Position numbers and translations under genes: made by a program
Shown here: in pieces, positions 1-6,133 of the stretch
How positions within the stretch are numbered: the stretch's first letter is position 1
How the letters are laid out: each line of letters begins with the position of its first letter
Notes under the pieces: model-generated
Told to the model about the DNA's origin: nothing
Seen by the model: the letters and a program-made list of their open reading frames with translations, nothing else
Database searches by the model: none
Source of the DNA: Actinomycetes bacterium
GTDB taxonomy: Bacteria > Actinomycetota > Acidimicrobiia > Acidimicrobiales > RAAP-2
NCBI GenBank assembly: GCA_021800645.1
Contig: JAJYYT010000080.1
Coordinates: 1-8,485, forward strand
DNA: 8,485 nucleotides
Reading direction: 5' to 3'

Positions 1-1
1 G

Positions 2-109
2 ACGGTGGCCTACGCCAAGGTATGCGCCGGCTCTCTCGCCGCACTTGATGTGTGGGCCCAGGAGCGAACGGGAGCGCGGCCGAGTCGGTGCGGCCGGTGC
101 CACCCATGA
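2..109 (+). CDS. Possible C-terminal tail of a gene entering from the left (partial)
   Basis: Reading frame 2 is open from the window edge to a TGA at 107-109 and gives 35 residues. The first 24 or so (TVAYAKVCAGSLAALDVWAQ and on) look protein-like, alanine-rich and amphipathic; the last ten are Arg/Cys-rich and less convincing. About three quarters of codons end in G or C, a little below the clear genes further right. No family is recognised. An open stretch this short is expected by chance in high-GC DNA, so this is only a candidate; upstream sequence would decide. Confidence 0.2.
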   Translation, partial: TVAYAKVCAGSLAALDVWAQERTGARPSRCGRCHP

Positions 110-366
110 GAACCGTCACCGGGGGGGTGAAGCTGCCCCCGGCACGGCCTGTTTGACCGAGAGCCGCTTCGCTGGACACTGGTCAGCAATCCGGCAGACG
201 ACGAGCGCCGGAGACCCCGAGCCCAACCGCTGGCACCTCACACCAAGCACGTGGCGGCCCACCAAGCCGAAGCCACGGGCGCGTTCCAACTCGCCGGCGA
301 AGCCGTTCCAGATCGGCCCGATCGCCGGTCAGCCGTGCCGCGCCTTGTCGCAGGTCAGAGGTGATT

Positions 367-398
367 TCTTGCAGTCCCAGCGGCCCGGGACTGCAAGA
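367..398. repeat. Perfect 12-bp inverted repeat with 8-nt loop
   Basis: The arm TCTTGCAGTCCC (367-378) is exactly complementary to GGGACTGCAAGA (387-398), around the loop AGCGGCCC. Neither side is followed by a T-run (GATAACCC on the plus side after the stem), so it is not a standard intrinsic terminator. It could be a T-less terminator of a gene to the left, a structured-RNA stem, a protein-binding palindrome, or the end of a mobile element. Confidence 0.7.
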
Positions 399-510
399 TA
401 ACCCACGATGAATGTCGGGAGATCGAGCACGTGACCAGGCGGGGGAAGACCTCCGGTGACGAAGGAGCGGACTTCGCGCCGGCACGTCCGCGTGTCCGAC
501 CGAGTGCGCG

Positions 511-516
511 TAGAAT
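511..516 (+). promoter_or_regulatory. Candidate -10 hexamer TAGAAT
   Basis: TAGAAT matches the actinobacterial TANNNT -10 pattern and follows a GC-rich stretch. No good TTGACA-like -35 is visible 16-18 nt upstream. If active, transcription would begin near 523, roughly 490 nt before the kinase start codon, implying either a long leader for the operon or a separate RNA. Motif evidence only. Confidence 0.2.
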
Positions 517-1013
517 CGAGGCGGGTCCCACAGAGGGCTCGGGAAGGAGGTATTTGGGAGGTTTGACCTGCTGAAACTTCCAGAACCGGGTCGACCGGCA
601 GAGGATTGCCCTCGGCCACCTCACCGCTAGCCAATGGTGTTCGGTGGCAACCGAGGTGCGGCGGCCGTGCGGACGGCAGGGGCCTTCGTGAGAGGCAAGC
701 TGCAGAGCCTGGAGTTGCTACGACTCCCGACCGCCACTCCTTGCGCCGGTTGTCCTGGGGGACAGGTTGGACGGGGTGCCCGGTCCCTGCGGCGAAGTGG
801 GGGCGGGCGCCCCGTCGCGCGAGCCCCACCTGGCGCCCCTCCAGTGCAGGGCTCGTGTCGAGCCAGACCATGGCCACCAGATAGGGTTCGCCAGGTGGAC
901 GACGGAAGGCGTCGACCTGGGGCGAGCTGTGGACAGGGCCGTTGGGGCCACGGCGACCGGGCGCTCGAGGCATGGGCCCAGCGAGGCACGTCTCAGTCCT
1001 GTGACTCCCGGCG

Positions 1014-1913
1014 ATGAGCCCTCGCATCTCGGTGGTCGGTGCCTACGGCGTCGGTCTCACCTTCGTGGTCGACGCCATCCCCCGAGCCGGCGAGACGGTT
1101 TCCTGCCGTTCCTTCGCACAGCACCACGGTGGGAAGGGCTCGAACCAGGCTGTCGCCGCCGCTCGACTGGGTGCGCAGGTGAGCCTGCAGACGGCGGTTG
1201 GCGACGACGCCTTCGGCCAAGGTGCCCACAGGCTGTGGGAGAGCGAGGGGGTCCAGGCCGCGCCGTTCGTGTGCACGGACGCACCCACCATGGTCGGCAC
1301 GATCCTGGTCGAGCCCGACGGAGAGAACCGCATCGTCATCGCGCCAGGTGCGCTCGAGCGGTTCACGCCCGAGCACCTCGACGCCTCCATCATCGCCGCC
1401 TCCGACGTGCTGCTGGTGCAGCTCGAGATCCCGCTTCCGACCGTTGCGCACGCGCTGCGCGTCGCGCGGCGTGCCGGCGTCCGAAGCGTGCTGGACCCTG
1501 CGCCGGCGCCGAGGGGTGCCGACGCGCTCACACTGCTGTCGGAGGCCGATGTCATCACGCCGAACGTCCACGAAGCTCAGCGCGTGCTCGAGGCGGTCAC
1601 ACTGCCCGGAGAGCAGCTCGCGGCACGGCTCGCCCAGCGCACCGGTGCCGTTGTCGTGCTGACGGCGGGAGCGTCGGGCGCGTACGTCGACCACGATGGC
1701 AGGTCCGCGCACATAGAGGCGATCGCCGTGGACCCGGTCGTCGACTCGACCGGTGCTGGCGACGCCTTTAGCGCCGCCCTCGGCGTGGCCCTCGCCGAGG
1801 GCGCTGACCCCGCGGAGGCGGCACGCTTTGGCACCCGCGCCGCCGCGCACTGTATCCGCGTGCCCGGCGTGATCCCGGGCCTCCCGCGGCGACAAGATCT
1901 CGAGGGACCATGA
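1014..1913 (+). CDS. PfkB/ribokinase-family sugar kinase
   Basis: A 299-residue cytosolic kinase expected to phosphorylate a sugar or sugar-like hydroxyl with ATP. The family glycine/lysine loop GGKGSNQ lies at residues 39-45, TPNVHEA at 182-188, and the anion-hole and catalytic-base motif DSTGAGD at 244-250, with D250 as predicted base. Length matches ribokinase (about 300). The N-terminal sugar-binding motif of true ribokinases (GSxNxD) reads GAYGVG here (residues 9-14), so both the Asn and Asp that contact ribose are glycine. ATG 1014 is the first start after an in-frame TGA at 1002-1004; no Shine-Dalgarno is seen, so it may be leaderless. Its stop overlaps the nucleoside hydrolase start (ATGA, 1910-1913). 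In this operon the likely substrate is the pentose released by the hydrolase, perhaps deoxyribose, but that is inference; adenosine or another sugar kinase remains possible. Confidence 0.93.
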   Translation: MSPRISVVGAYGVGLTFVVDAIPRAGETVSCRSFAQHHGGKGSNQAVAAARLGAQVSLQTAVGDDAFGQGAHRLWESEGVQAAPFVCTDAPTMVGTILVEPDGENRIVIAPGALERFTPEHLDASIIAASDVLLVQLEIPLPTVAHALRVARRAGVRSVLDPAPAPRGADALTLLSEADVITPNVHEAQRVLEAVTLPGEQLAARLAQRTGAVVVLTAGASGAYVDHDGRSAHIEAIAVDPVVDSTGAGDAFSAALGVALAEGADPAEAARFGTRAAAHCIRVPGVIPGLPRRQDLEGP

Positions 1914-2887
1914 ACCTGGACAAGCCGGCGCCCGTGCGCCGCCCGCTCGTGCTCGATACCGACACCGCCGCAGACGACTGCTTCGCGCTCCTCGCGTGCC
2001 TGCTGCACCCGGCCGCGGACTTGCAGGCGGTGACCGTCGTCGCCGGGAACGTCTCCTTCCAGCAGCAGCTGGACAACGCGCTGATCACGATCGACCAGGC
2101 GGGCCGTAGCGGCGAGGTCCCTGTCTTCGCCGGCTGCACCGCGCCGCTCACGCGTCCGTGGCGTTCTGCCGCGCACGTGCACGGCGACGGGAAGGGGGAG
2201 CACGATTGGCCGCGACCGCGTCAGATGATCGAGAAGGGCCACGCCGTCACCGCCCTCGGGGCGCTGGCCGAACGCTTCCGAGGCGAGCTGGACCTGGTCT
2301 GCATCGGTCCGCTCACCAACGTGGCCAGCGCGTTGATCCTCGATCGGGAACTGCCTTCGAAGATCCGAAAGCTGTACCTCATGGGCGGCTCGAACAACTG
2401 GCGGGGCAACATCACCCCGGCCGCGGAGTACAACTTCTACGCGGACCCCGAAGCCGCGAGCGTCGTCCTCGGCGCGGGATTCGACGTCACCATCGTCGAC
2501 TGGAGCCTCACCGTTCGCCAAGCAGTCTTCGACGACGCGGAGCGAGCGGCGATCGCCAGCCTCGAGACGTCGCTGTCGCACTTCTTCACCGTCGTGAACG
2601 GCCCGACCTTGGCCTTCAACCGTCGTGTCGGCATCGACGGGTCGACCCACCCGGACCTGCTCACGGCGCTCTGTCTGCTCGAACCTGGGCTCGTCCGCCG
2701 GACCGGTCGTTACCGGGTCGAAGTGGAGACGCACGGATCGGTCACGCTCGGCCACTCGGTCTTCGACTGGGGCGTCTTCGACGACCCGCCCAACGCGACT
2801 GTCGTCGAAGAGATCGATCGACCTGCCTTCCTCGACGCGGTCCTCTCCCTCCTCGCACACGACCCCGGAAAGGCACGCCGTGACTGA
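1910..2887 (+). CDS. Nucleoside hydrolase (inosine-uridine preferring family, variant signature)
   Basis: A 325-residue enzyme of the Ca2+-dependent nucleoside hydrolase fold, which cleaves N-glycosidic bonds to give free base and free pentose. The N-terminal metal-binding signature, usually DTDPGxDD, reads DTDTAADD at residues 16-23, keeping the metal-binding aspartates. GPLTNVA is at 133-139, MGG at 158-160 and the ribose-binding segment EYNFYADPEAA at 173-183. The C-terminal HDP-type motif appears as STHPD (245-249). Length is normal for the family. ATG 1910 overlaps the kinase stop by 4 nt with a purine run (GAGGGA, 1902-1907) close upstream, so translation is probably coupled. It is followed by the aldolase gene with an 8-nt overlap. 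Metabolite class is secure; which nucleoside or N-glycoside it takes is not. Confidence 0.93.
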   Translation: MNLDKPAPVRRPLVLDTDTAADDCFALLACLLHPAADLQAVTVVAGNVSFQQQLDNALITIDQAGRSGEVPVFAGCTAPLTRPWRSAAHVHGDGKGEHDWPRPRQMIEKGHAVTALGALAERFRGELDLVCIGPLTNVASALILDRELPSKIRKLYLMGGSNNWRGNITPAAEYNFYADPEAASVVLGAGFDVTIVDWSLTVRQAVFDDAERAAIASLETSLSHFFTVVNGPTLAFNRRVGIDGSTHPDLLTALCLLEPGLVRRTGRYRVEVETHGSVTLGHSVFDWGVFDDPPNATVVEEIDRPAFLDAVLSLLAHDPGKARRD

Positions 2888-3548
2888 CAGCCTCGCACCG
2901 TTCATCCAGCACACGCTCATCGCGCCCGGGGTGAGCCGGTCGCAGCTCGAGCGGCACCTCTCGGAGTGCGTCGACAACGGCTTCGACGCGGCCATGATCG
3001 GCGCCTGCTGGCTGGGCGAAGCACGGGCCCTGCTGAGCGGCACGGGGGTGAAGGTCGCGACCGCCATGGACTTCCCCTATGGCTGCATGACGACTGCCGG
3101 CCGCGTCGCCGAGATGCGCGCGATCGTCGACGCCGGTGCGGACGAGGTCGACATCGGCATCCAGATCGGCTGGCTCCGATCCGGCGAGCACGCGCGTTTC
3201 GCGGACGACCTGGGTGCGGTCCTCCAGGCCTCCCAGGGCCTCCCGGTGAAGGCGATGCTCGAGCTGCCCCTCCTTTCGCCAGAAGAGCGGCTGGTAGCCG
3301 TCGACGCGTGCGTCGACGCTGGCGTCGCGTACCTGAAGAACGCCTCCTCGGGTGCTGTGGGCCGTGCCACGCCTGAGGACATCCGCTGGCTTCGCGCCCA
3401 TGCTCCCGAGAACGTCCTGGTCAAGGCTTCCGGCGGTATCGCCAGTCGCGAGCAGGCCGTCGCGCTCCTGGACGCAGGTGCATCGCTGCTCGGAACCTCC
3501 GCGGGCGTGGCGATCGTGCGAGACGTCTCCGGCGCCTCCTCCTACTGA
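2880..3548 (+). CDS. DeoC-type (deoxyribose-phosphate aldolase family) class I aldolase
   Basis: A 222-residue TIM-barrel aldolase. The family reaction is 2-deoxyribose-5-phosphate to glyceraldehyde-3-phosphate plus acetaldehyde through a lysine Schiff base. Visible landmarks: HTLI near the N-terminus (11-14), DFPYG (64-68), GADEVDIG (86-93) with the conserved Asp at 91, LKNASSG (152-158) with the presumed Schiff-base Lys153, and VKASGGI (181-187) with the second catalytic Lys182. The strand around Lys153 is normally KTSTG; KNASSG is a clear departure. GTG 2880 is chosen because GGAAAGG lies 6 nt upstream (2867-2873) and homology begins immediately; the frame stays open further upstream, but that part is antisense-like noise over the hydrolase gene. 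It overlaps the hydrolase by 8 nt as the third operon gene. The substrate could be a phosphorylated sugar other than deoxyribose-5-phosphate. Confidence 0.88.
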   Translation: MTDSLAPFIQHTLIAPGVSRSQLERHLSECVDNGFDAAMIGACWLGEARALLSGTGVKVATAMDFPYGCMTTAGRVAEMRAIVDAGADEVDIGIQIGWLRSGEHARFADDLGAVLQASQGLPVKAMLELPLLSPEERLVAVDACVDAGVAYLKNASSGAVGRATPEDIRWLRAHAPENVLVKASGGIASREQAVALLDAGASLLGTSAGVAIVRDVSGASSY

Positions 3549-3570
3549 CCGCTGCACGGCTACCGCCGGC

Positions 3571-4833
3571 TCAGCGAAGCGGCAGCGGCGGATCCTCTGG
3601 AGCCGGGGTCGGCGCTGTCGGGGCCAGGACCGCCGGGCCCGTCAACTCCGGCGCCGTGAGCTGCCGCGGGATCTCCGTGACGGGCACCAGATCTTCGAGA
3701 ACGGTGCTGGCGGTACCCGAGGCGCCCAGGGTCCCGAAGCGCCGAGCCTGGGGCAGCACGCGCTGCTCGAGCGATCCGACGAACTTGTTGTAGGACTCCA
3801 CCGCGCCACGCAACCTTCCGCCGAGATCGGCGATGTGGCCCGACAGGACGCCCAGACGCTCATGGAGGGCGCGCCCCGCAGCGACGATCGCCTGGGTGTC
3901 GCGCGCCGCGGCCTCCTGCTGCCAGCCATAGGCGACCGCTCGCAGCAGGGCGATCAGCGTGATGGGCGTCGCGATGAGCACCTGGTCGGCCACCGCACGT
4001 TCGACGATCGCTGCGTCCTGCTCGTACGCGGCGGCAAGCAGTGCGTCGTTCGGGACGAAGGCGACGACGAAGTCGACCGATCCCTCGACGCCTTGCGCAT
4101 AGGACCGCTTGGCGAGAGCTTCCACGTGGGAGCGCAGCTGCTGGGCATGGCGCTTCATGCACCGATCCCGATCACCTGGGTCCTCTGCGGCGAGCCCCTC
4201 CAAGAACGCGTCGAGCGGGACCTTCGCGTCGACGACCACCCGGCGCTCGTTCGGGAGGTGCACGACCATGTCGGGGCGTTGCGCGCGTCCCGACGAACCC
4301 TCGCCGTGCACCTGCTCGTCGAAGTCGCAATGCTCGACCATGCCGGCAAGCTCGACGATGCGCCGCAGCTGCTGCTCTCCCCAGCTTCCGCGCACCTCGG
4401 GACGGCGCAGCGCGCCGACCAGGTTCGCGGTCTCCCGCTGGAGGCCGGCGTTGGCCGAGGCGAGCCGCTGGAGCTCAGCCTTCAGCTCGCCGTGCATCTG
4501 GGTGCTCTTCGTCTGGAGCTGCTCGACCACCTGACGGTACCGGTCGAGCTGATCGGACACCGGTTTCACGAGCTCGGAGACGGCGTGCTCGAGCGTCACC
4601 TGTCGGCGCTCCAGATCTTCGGTCACGCTCTTGGCGGTGGTCTCCTCGAGCTGGCGGAATTGCTCCGCGGCAGCCCTCACCGACGCCTGGGTGATCTCCG
4701 CGATCGCTCCTTTCGTCGCGGCGTCGCGTTCTGCTCGCAGCTGGAGCTCCCTACCCCGCCGCCACAGCCAGACGAGCGCTCCGCCCAGGAGCAGACCGAG
4801 GAGGAGGCCAGCGATCAGCGACACGATCGACAT
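3571..4833 (-). CDS. rmuC: DNA recombination protein RmuC
   Basis: A 420-residue RmuC-family protein. In E. coli the family limits inversions at short inverted repeats; a nuclease-like core is proposed. Residues 3-24 form one N-terminal membrane helix followed by Arg-rich residues, then a charged coiled-coil stretch (about 28-140). The RmuC core follows: RGSWGEQQLR (148-157), DAKVPLDAF (202-210), TPITLIALLR (289-298) and the conserved tail YNKFVGSLEQRVLPQARRF (348-366). The last 50 residues are Pro/Ala-rich and likely disordered. Length is typical. It converges on the aldolase gene with 22 nt between stops. Minus-strand upstream sequence shows GGAGGT about 14 nt before ATG and an overlapping TAGCCT hexamer 8 nt before it, so initiation could be leadered or leaderless. 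A small membrane-protein gene precedes it in the same direction. Confidence 0.95.
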   Translation of the reverse strand: MSIVSLIAGLLLGLLLGGALVWLWRRGRELQLRAERDAATKGAIAEITQASVRAAAEQFRQLEETTAKSVTEDLERRQVTLEHAVSELVKPVSDQLDRYRQVVEQLQTKSTQMHGELKAELQRLASANAGLQRETANLVGALRRPEVRGSWGEQQLRRIVELAGMVEHCDFDEQVHGEGSSGRAQRPDMVVHLPNERRVVVDAKVPLDAFLEGLAAEDPGDRDRCMKRHAQQLRSHVEALAKRSYAQGVEGSVDFVVAFVPNDALLAAAYEQDAAIVERAVADQVLIATPITLIALLRAVAYGWQQEAAARDTQAIVAAGRALHERLGVLSGHIADLGGRLRGAVESYNKFVGSLEQRVLPQARRFGTLGASGTASTVLEDLVPVTEIPRQLTAPELTGPAVLAPTAPTPAPEDPPLPLR

Positions 4834-4841
4834 GCGCAGGC

Positions 4842-4847
4842 AGGCTA
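4842..4847 (-). promoter_or_regulatory. Candidate -10 (TAGCCT) for a leaderless rmuC transcript
   Basis: On the minus strand TAGCCT is followed by 8 nt and then the rmuC ATG. That TANNNT-to-ATG spacing is typical of leaderless actinobacterial transcripts. The overlapping GGAGGT could instead be a distant Shine-Dalgarno. No -35 is evident. Confidence 0.25.
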
Positions 4848-4884
4848 CCTCCCAGGTGCGCGCGCACTCGGGAGCCGACCGCGC

Positions 4885-5127
4885 TCACGCACGGCTCGCG
4901 TACGCAGGGGCTGGAGCGACGCGGCCAAGCTGCTTGCCGTTCCCTCCCGTCGGCTCGCCGGTCACCGCTGAGGAGTGGCCCGGGCGTGAGCTCCTCCCTG
5001 CGCCGGCGCTTGTGGAGCTTGTGAAGGCTCCGACTGCCGTGAGGATCACGATCGTGAGCACCGCGAGCGCGACCAGCACGATCACGACGAGGGCGACGAG
5101 CAGGCGGAAGCGGCGGCCAGGTGCCAT
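4885..5127 (-). CDS. Small single-pass membrane protein of unknown function
   Basis: An 80-residue protein starting MAPGRRFR, then one strongly hydrophobic helix of Val/Leu/Ile/Ala (about residues 9-34) and a Gly/Ser/Thr/Pro-rich hydrophilic tail. The basic start followed by the helix predicts an N-in, tail-out topology or an uncleaved signal anchor. ATG 5127 is chosen because upstream codons in this frame read as Arg/Pro-rich noise, and a TACGGT hexamer sits 7 nt before this ATG, which suits a leaderless message. It lies 51 nt upstream of rmuC in the same orientation and may be cotranscribed. No family recognised. The hydrophobic helix makes it likely real although short. Confidence 0.6.
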   Translation of the reverse strand: MAPGRRFRLLVALVVIVLVALAVLTIVILTAVGAFTSSTSAGAGRSSRPGHSSAVTGEPTGGNGKQLGRVAPAPAYASRA

Positions 5128-5133
5128 GGCCCA

Positions 5134-5140
5134 TACCGTA
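5134..5140. promoter_or_regulatory. Overlapping divergent -10 candidates in the 23-bp intergenic gap
   Basis: The heptamer TACCGTA reads TACCGT on the plus strand (5134-5139) and TACGGT on the minus strand (5140-5135). Both match TANNNT. The minus version is 7 nt from ATG 5127 and the plus version 11 nt from TTG 5151. One symmetric -10 serving both directions is possible. No -35 hexamer is obvious on either side, so this is motif evidence only. Confidence 0.3.
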
Positions 5141-5150
5141 GCGACGGGAG

Positions 5151-6035
5151 TTGCGCGACCAGGGTGGCGCGACAGCGGCCTCCACCGGTCGGCGGCCTCC
5201 GTCGGGCGGATACGCTGCGCGAATCGACGTCGAGCTGCTCTACCGCCAACACCTGAGCGAGACGGACCGCCAGCTTCTCCGGGCCGTCTCACCGCCGGAC
5301 ACCCCCGTCGTCACGGCGTTCGGCTCTCCTGGGCTGGAGGCGGCCGTCTTCGGCGGCGAGGGTGCCGGACCCGGCGCGACCGTGTCGCCGTTCCTCGCGT
5401 TCGCCGTTGCGGTGCACCGCACTGCGGCAGCGCTCGAGAAGACGACCTTCGTCGAAGAACGCGTGGGGGCGCATCAGCGGATCCCCGTCTTCGACGTCGC
5501 TGCACTGCGCGCAATGCTGCGCGACCCGTTGCGACGGTACTTCTTCGTGGAGCTGCTGGCGTCCTACACCCGCGTGTCGAGCGGGGTCACCTGGCGACGG
5601 ACCGCGCGTGGCTGGAGGCGGCAGCGGTTCAGCGAGCTCGATCCGGCACGCCTCGCCGCACTCTTGGACACGGTGGGACCCAGGGAGCGGCCGGGCGTCT
5701 ACCGGCGCCTGGGCGACCTTTGCCTGTTCCTCCTGGGCGTCTTCCCCGACCACCCTCCACTCCCAGTGGGTGCAGCCGCGGACCGCCTGCGGTCTCACAG
5801 CGGTGTCCAAGTGGAGCAGGCAGCGGATCTCGACGGCGTCGCGCTGTTCGAGCTGCTGGGATCCGCCTGGTACCGGAACGCGACGCGGCTCGTGACCGCG
5901 ACCGGCCAGCCGGTGACCGGGACCCTGGCCGTGGTCGGCGAGGTGGCAGACCACTTCCGAGAGGCGCGCCGCGTGCTCAACGCGGTGACCGATCGCTACC
6001 TGTTCCCTCTCCGCTCGAGGTGGTTCCCCGCGTAG
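5151..6035 (+). CDS. Conserved-looking hypothetical protein, 294 residues, function unknown
   Basis: The frame has strong codon-position bias and protein-like composition throughout, so a real gene is likely. No family is recognised. The protein appears soluble and mostly helical, with no signal peptide or membrane helix. Residues 1-25 are Gly/Arg-rich and disordered; the ordered part begins at about IDVELLYRQHL (25-35). Aromatic and basic clusters (DPLRRYFFVELL, 125-136; WRRTARGWRRQRF, 148-160) and a C-terminal VADHFREARRVLNAVTDRYL segment (265-284) stand out. Start choice is weak: an in-frame TAG at 5139-5141 limits it, TTG 5151 is the first candidate, and GGGAG abuts it with no spacing. 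It is divergent from the small membrane-protein gene and 98 nt upstream of the VOC-like gene. Confidence 0.75.
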   Translation: MRDQGGATAASTGRRPPSGGYAARIDVELLYRQHLSETDRQLLRAVSPPDTPVVTAFGSPGLEAAVFGGEGAGPGATVSPFLAFAVAVHRTAAALEKTTFVEERVGAHQRIPVFDVAALRAMLRDPLRRYFFVELLASYTRVSSGVTWRRTARGWRRQRFSELDPARLAALLDTVGPRERPGVYRRLGDLCLFLLGVFPDHPPLPVGAAADRLRSHSGVQVEQAADLDGVALFELLGSAWYRNATRLVTATGQPVTGTLAVVGEVADHFREARRVLNAVTDRYLFPLRSRWFPA

Positions 6036-6120
6036 CTCGCCGGCGCGCTCGTTCGCTCGTCCCGTGCAGCGGCGACGTGGAAGACTCGACGCGACCATGC
6101 GTGCGGGCGCAGGACGCCCA

Positions 6121-6126
6121 GGAGGA
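6121..6126 (+). promoter_or_regulatory. Strong Shine-Dalgarno GGAGGA for the short VOC-like gene
   Basis: GGAGGA lies 7 nt before ATG 6134. It is among the best-placed ribosome binding sites in the window and argues that the short reading frame is still translated and that its start is correct. Confidence 0.65.
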
Positions 6127-6133
6127 TCGACCG

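Larger units (their letters stand above)
110..1013. other. About 900 nt without a convincing gene, upstream of the sugar-kinase operon
   Basis: Open frames exist on both strands here (for example on the minus strand across 1027-329), but their translations are low-complexity mixtures of Arg, Pro, Gly and Ser with no recognisable motif, and none has codon-position bias like the real genes. The stretch holds a perfect 12-bp inverted repeat (367-398), a TAGAAT hexamer (511-516), a GAAGGAGG purine run (about 543-550) not placed well for any plausible start, a G7 run at 121-127, and a 10-bp inverted pair (826-835 with 889-898). It may be a degraded gene or mobile-element remnant, a long leader, or an untranslated RNA locus; the sequence alone does not decide. 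Confidence 0.5.

Noticed and set aside
826..898. 10-bp inverted pair CCACCTGGCG / CGCCAGGTGG
   Set aside because: The arms are 53 nt apart, GC-rich, and do not extend; chance or a generic motif is a sufficient explanation.
995..1006. Small palindrome AGTC-CTGT-GACT just before the kinase ATG as an operator
   Set aside because: Arms of only 4 bp occur often by chance; no second copy is seen nearby.
329..1027. 232-codon open frame on the minus strand across the left region
   Set aside because: The translation is a Pro/Arg/Ser/Gly mixture without motifs, overlaps the kinase start and several other open frames, and lacks codon-position bias; long chance frames are normal at this GC content.
767..1771. 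334-codon plus-strand open frame
   Set aside because: It runs through most of the kinase gene in another frame and reads as Arg/Ala/Gly-rich shadow sequence.
1577..3067. 496-codon minus-strand open frame opposite the kinase and hydrolase
   Set aside because: Antisense shadow of well-supported genes, with no recognisable domain.
3549..3588. 7-bp inverted repeat (CCGCTGC / GCAGCGG) between the convergent stops of the aldolase gene and rmuC
   Set aside because: The loop is 26 nt, there is no T-run on either side, and one arm lies inside the rmuC coding end; too weak to call a bidirectional terminator.
3352..4971. 539-codon plus-strand open frame opposite rmuC
   Set aside because: It is the antisense shadow of rmuC, whose conserved motifs are unmistakable on the minus strand.
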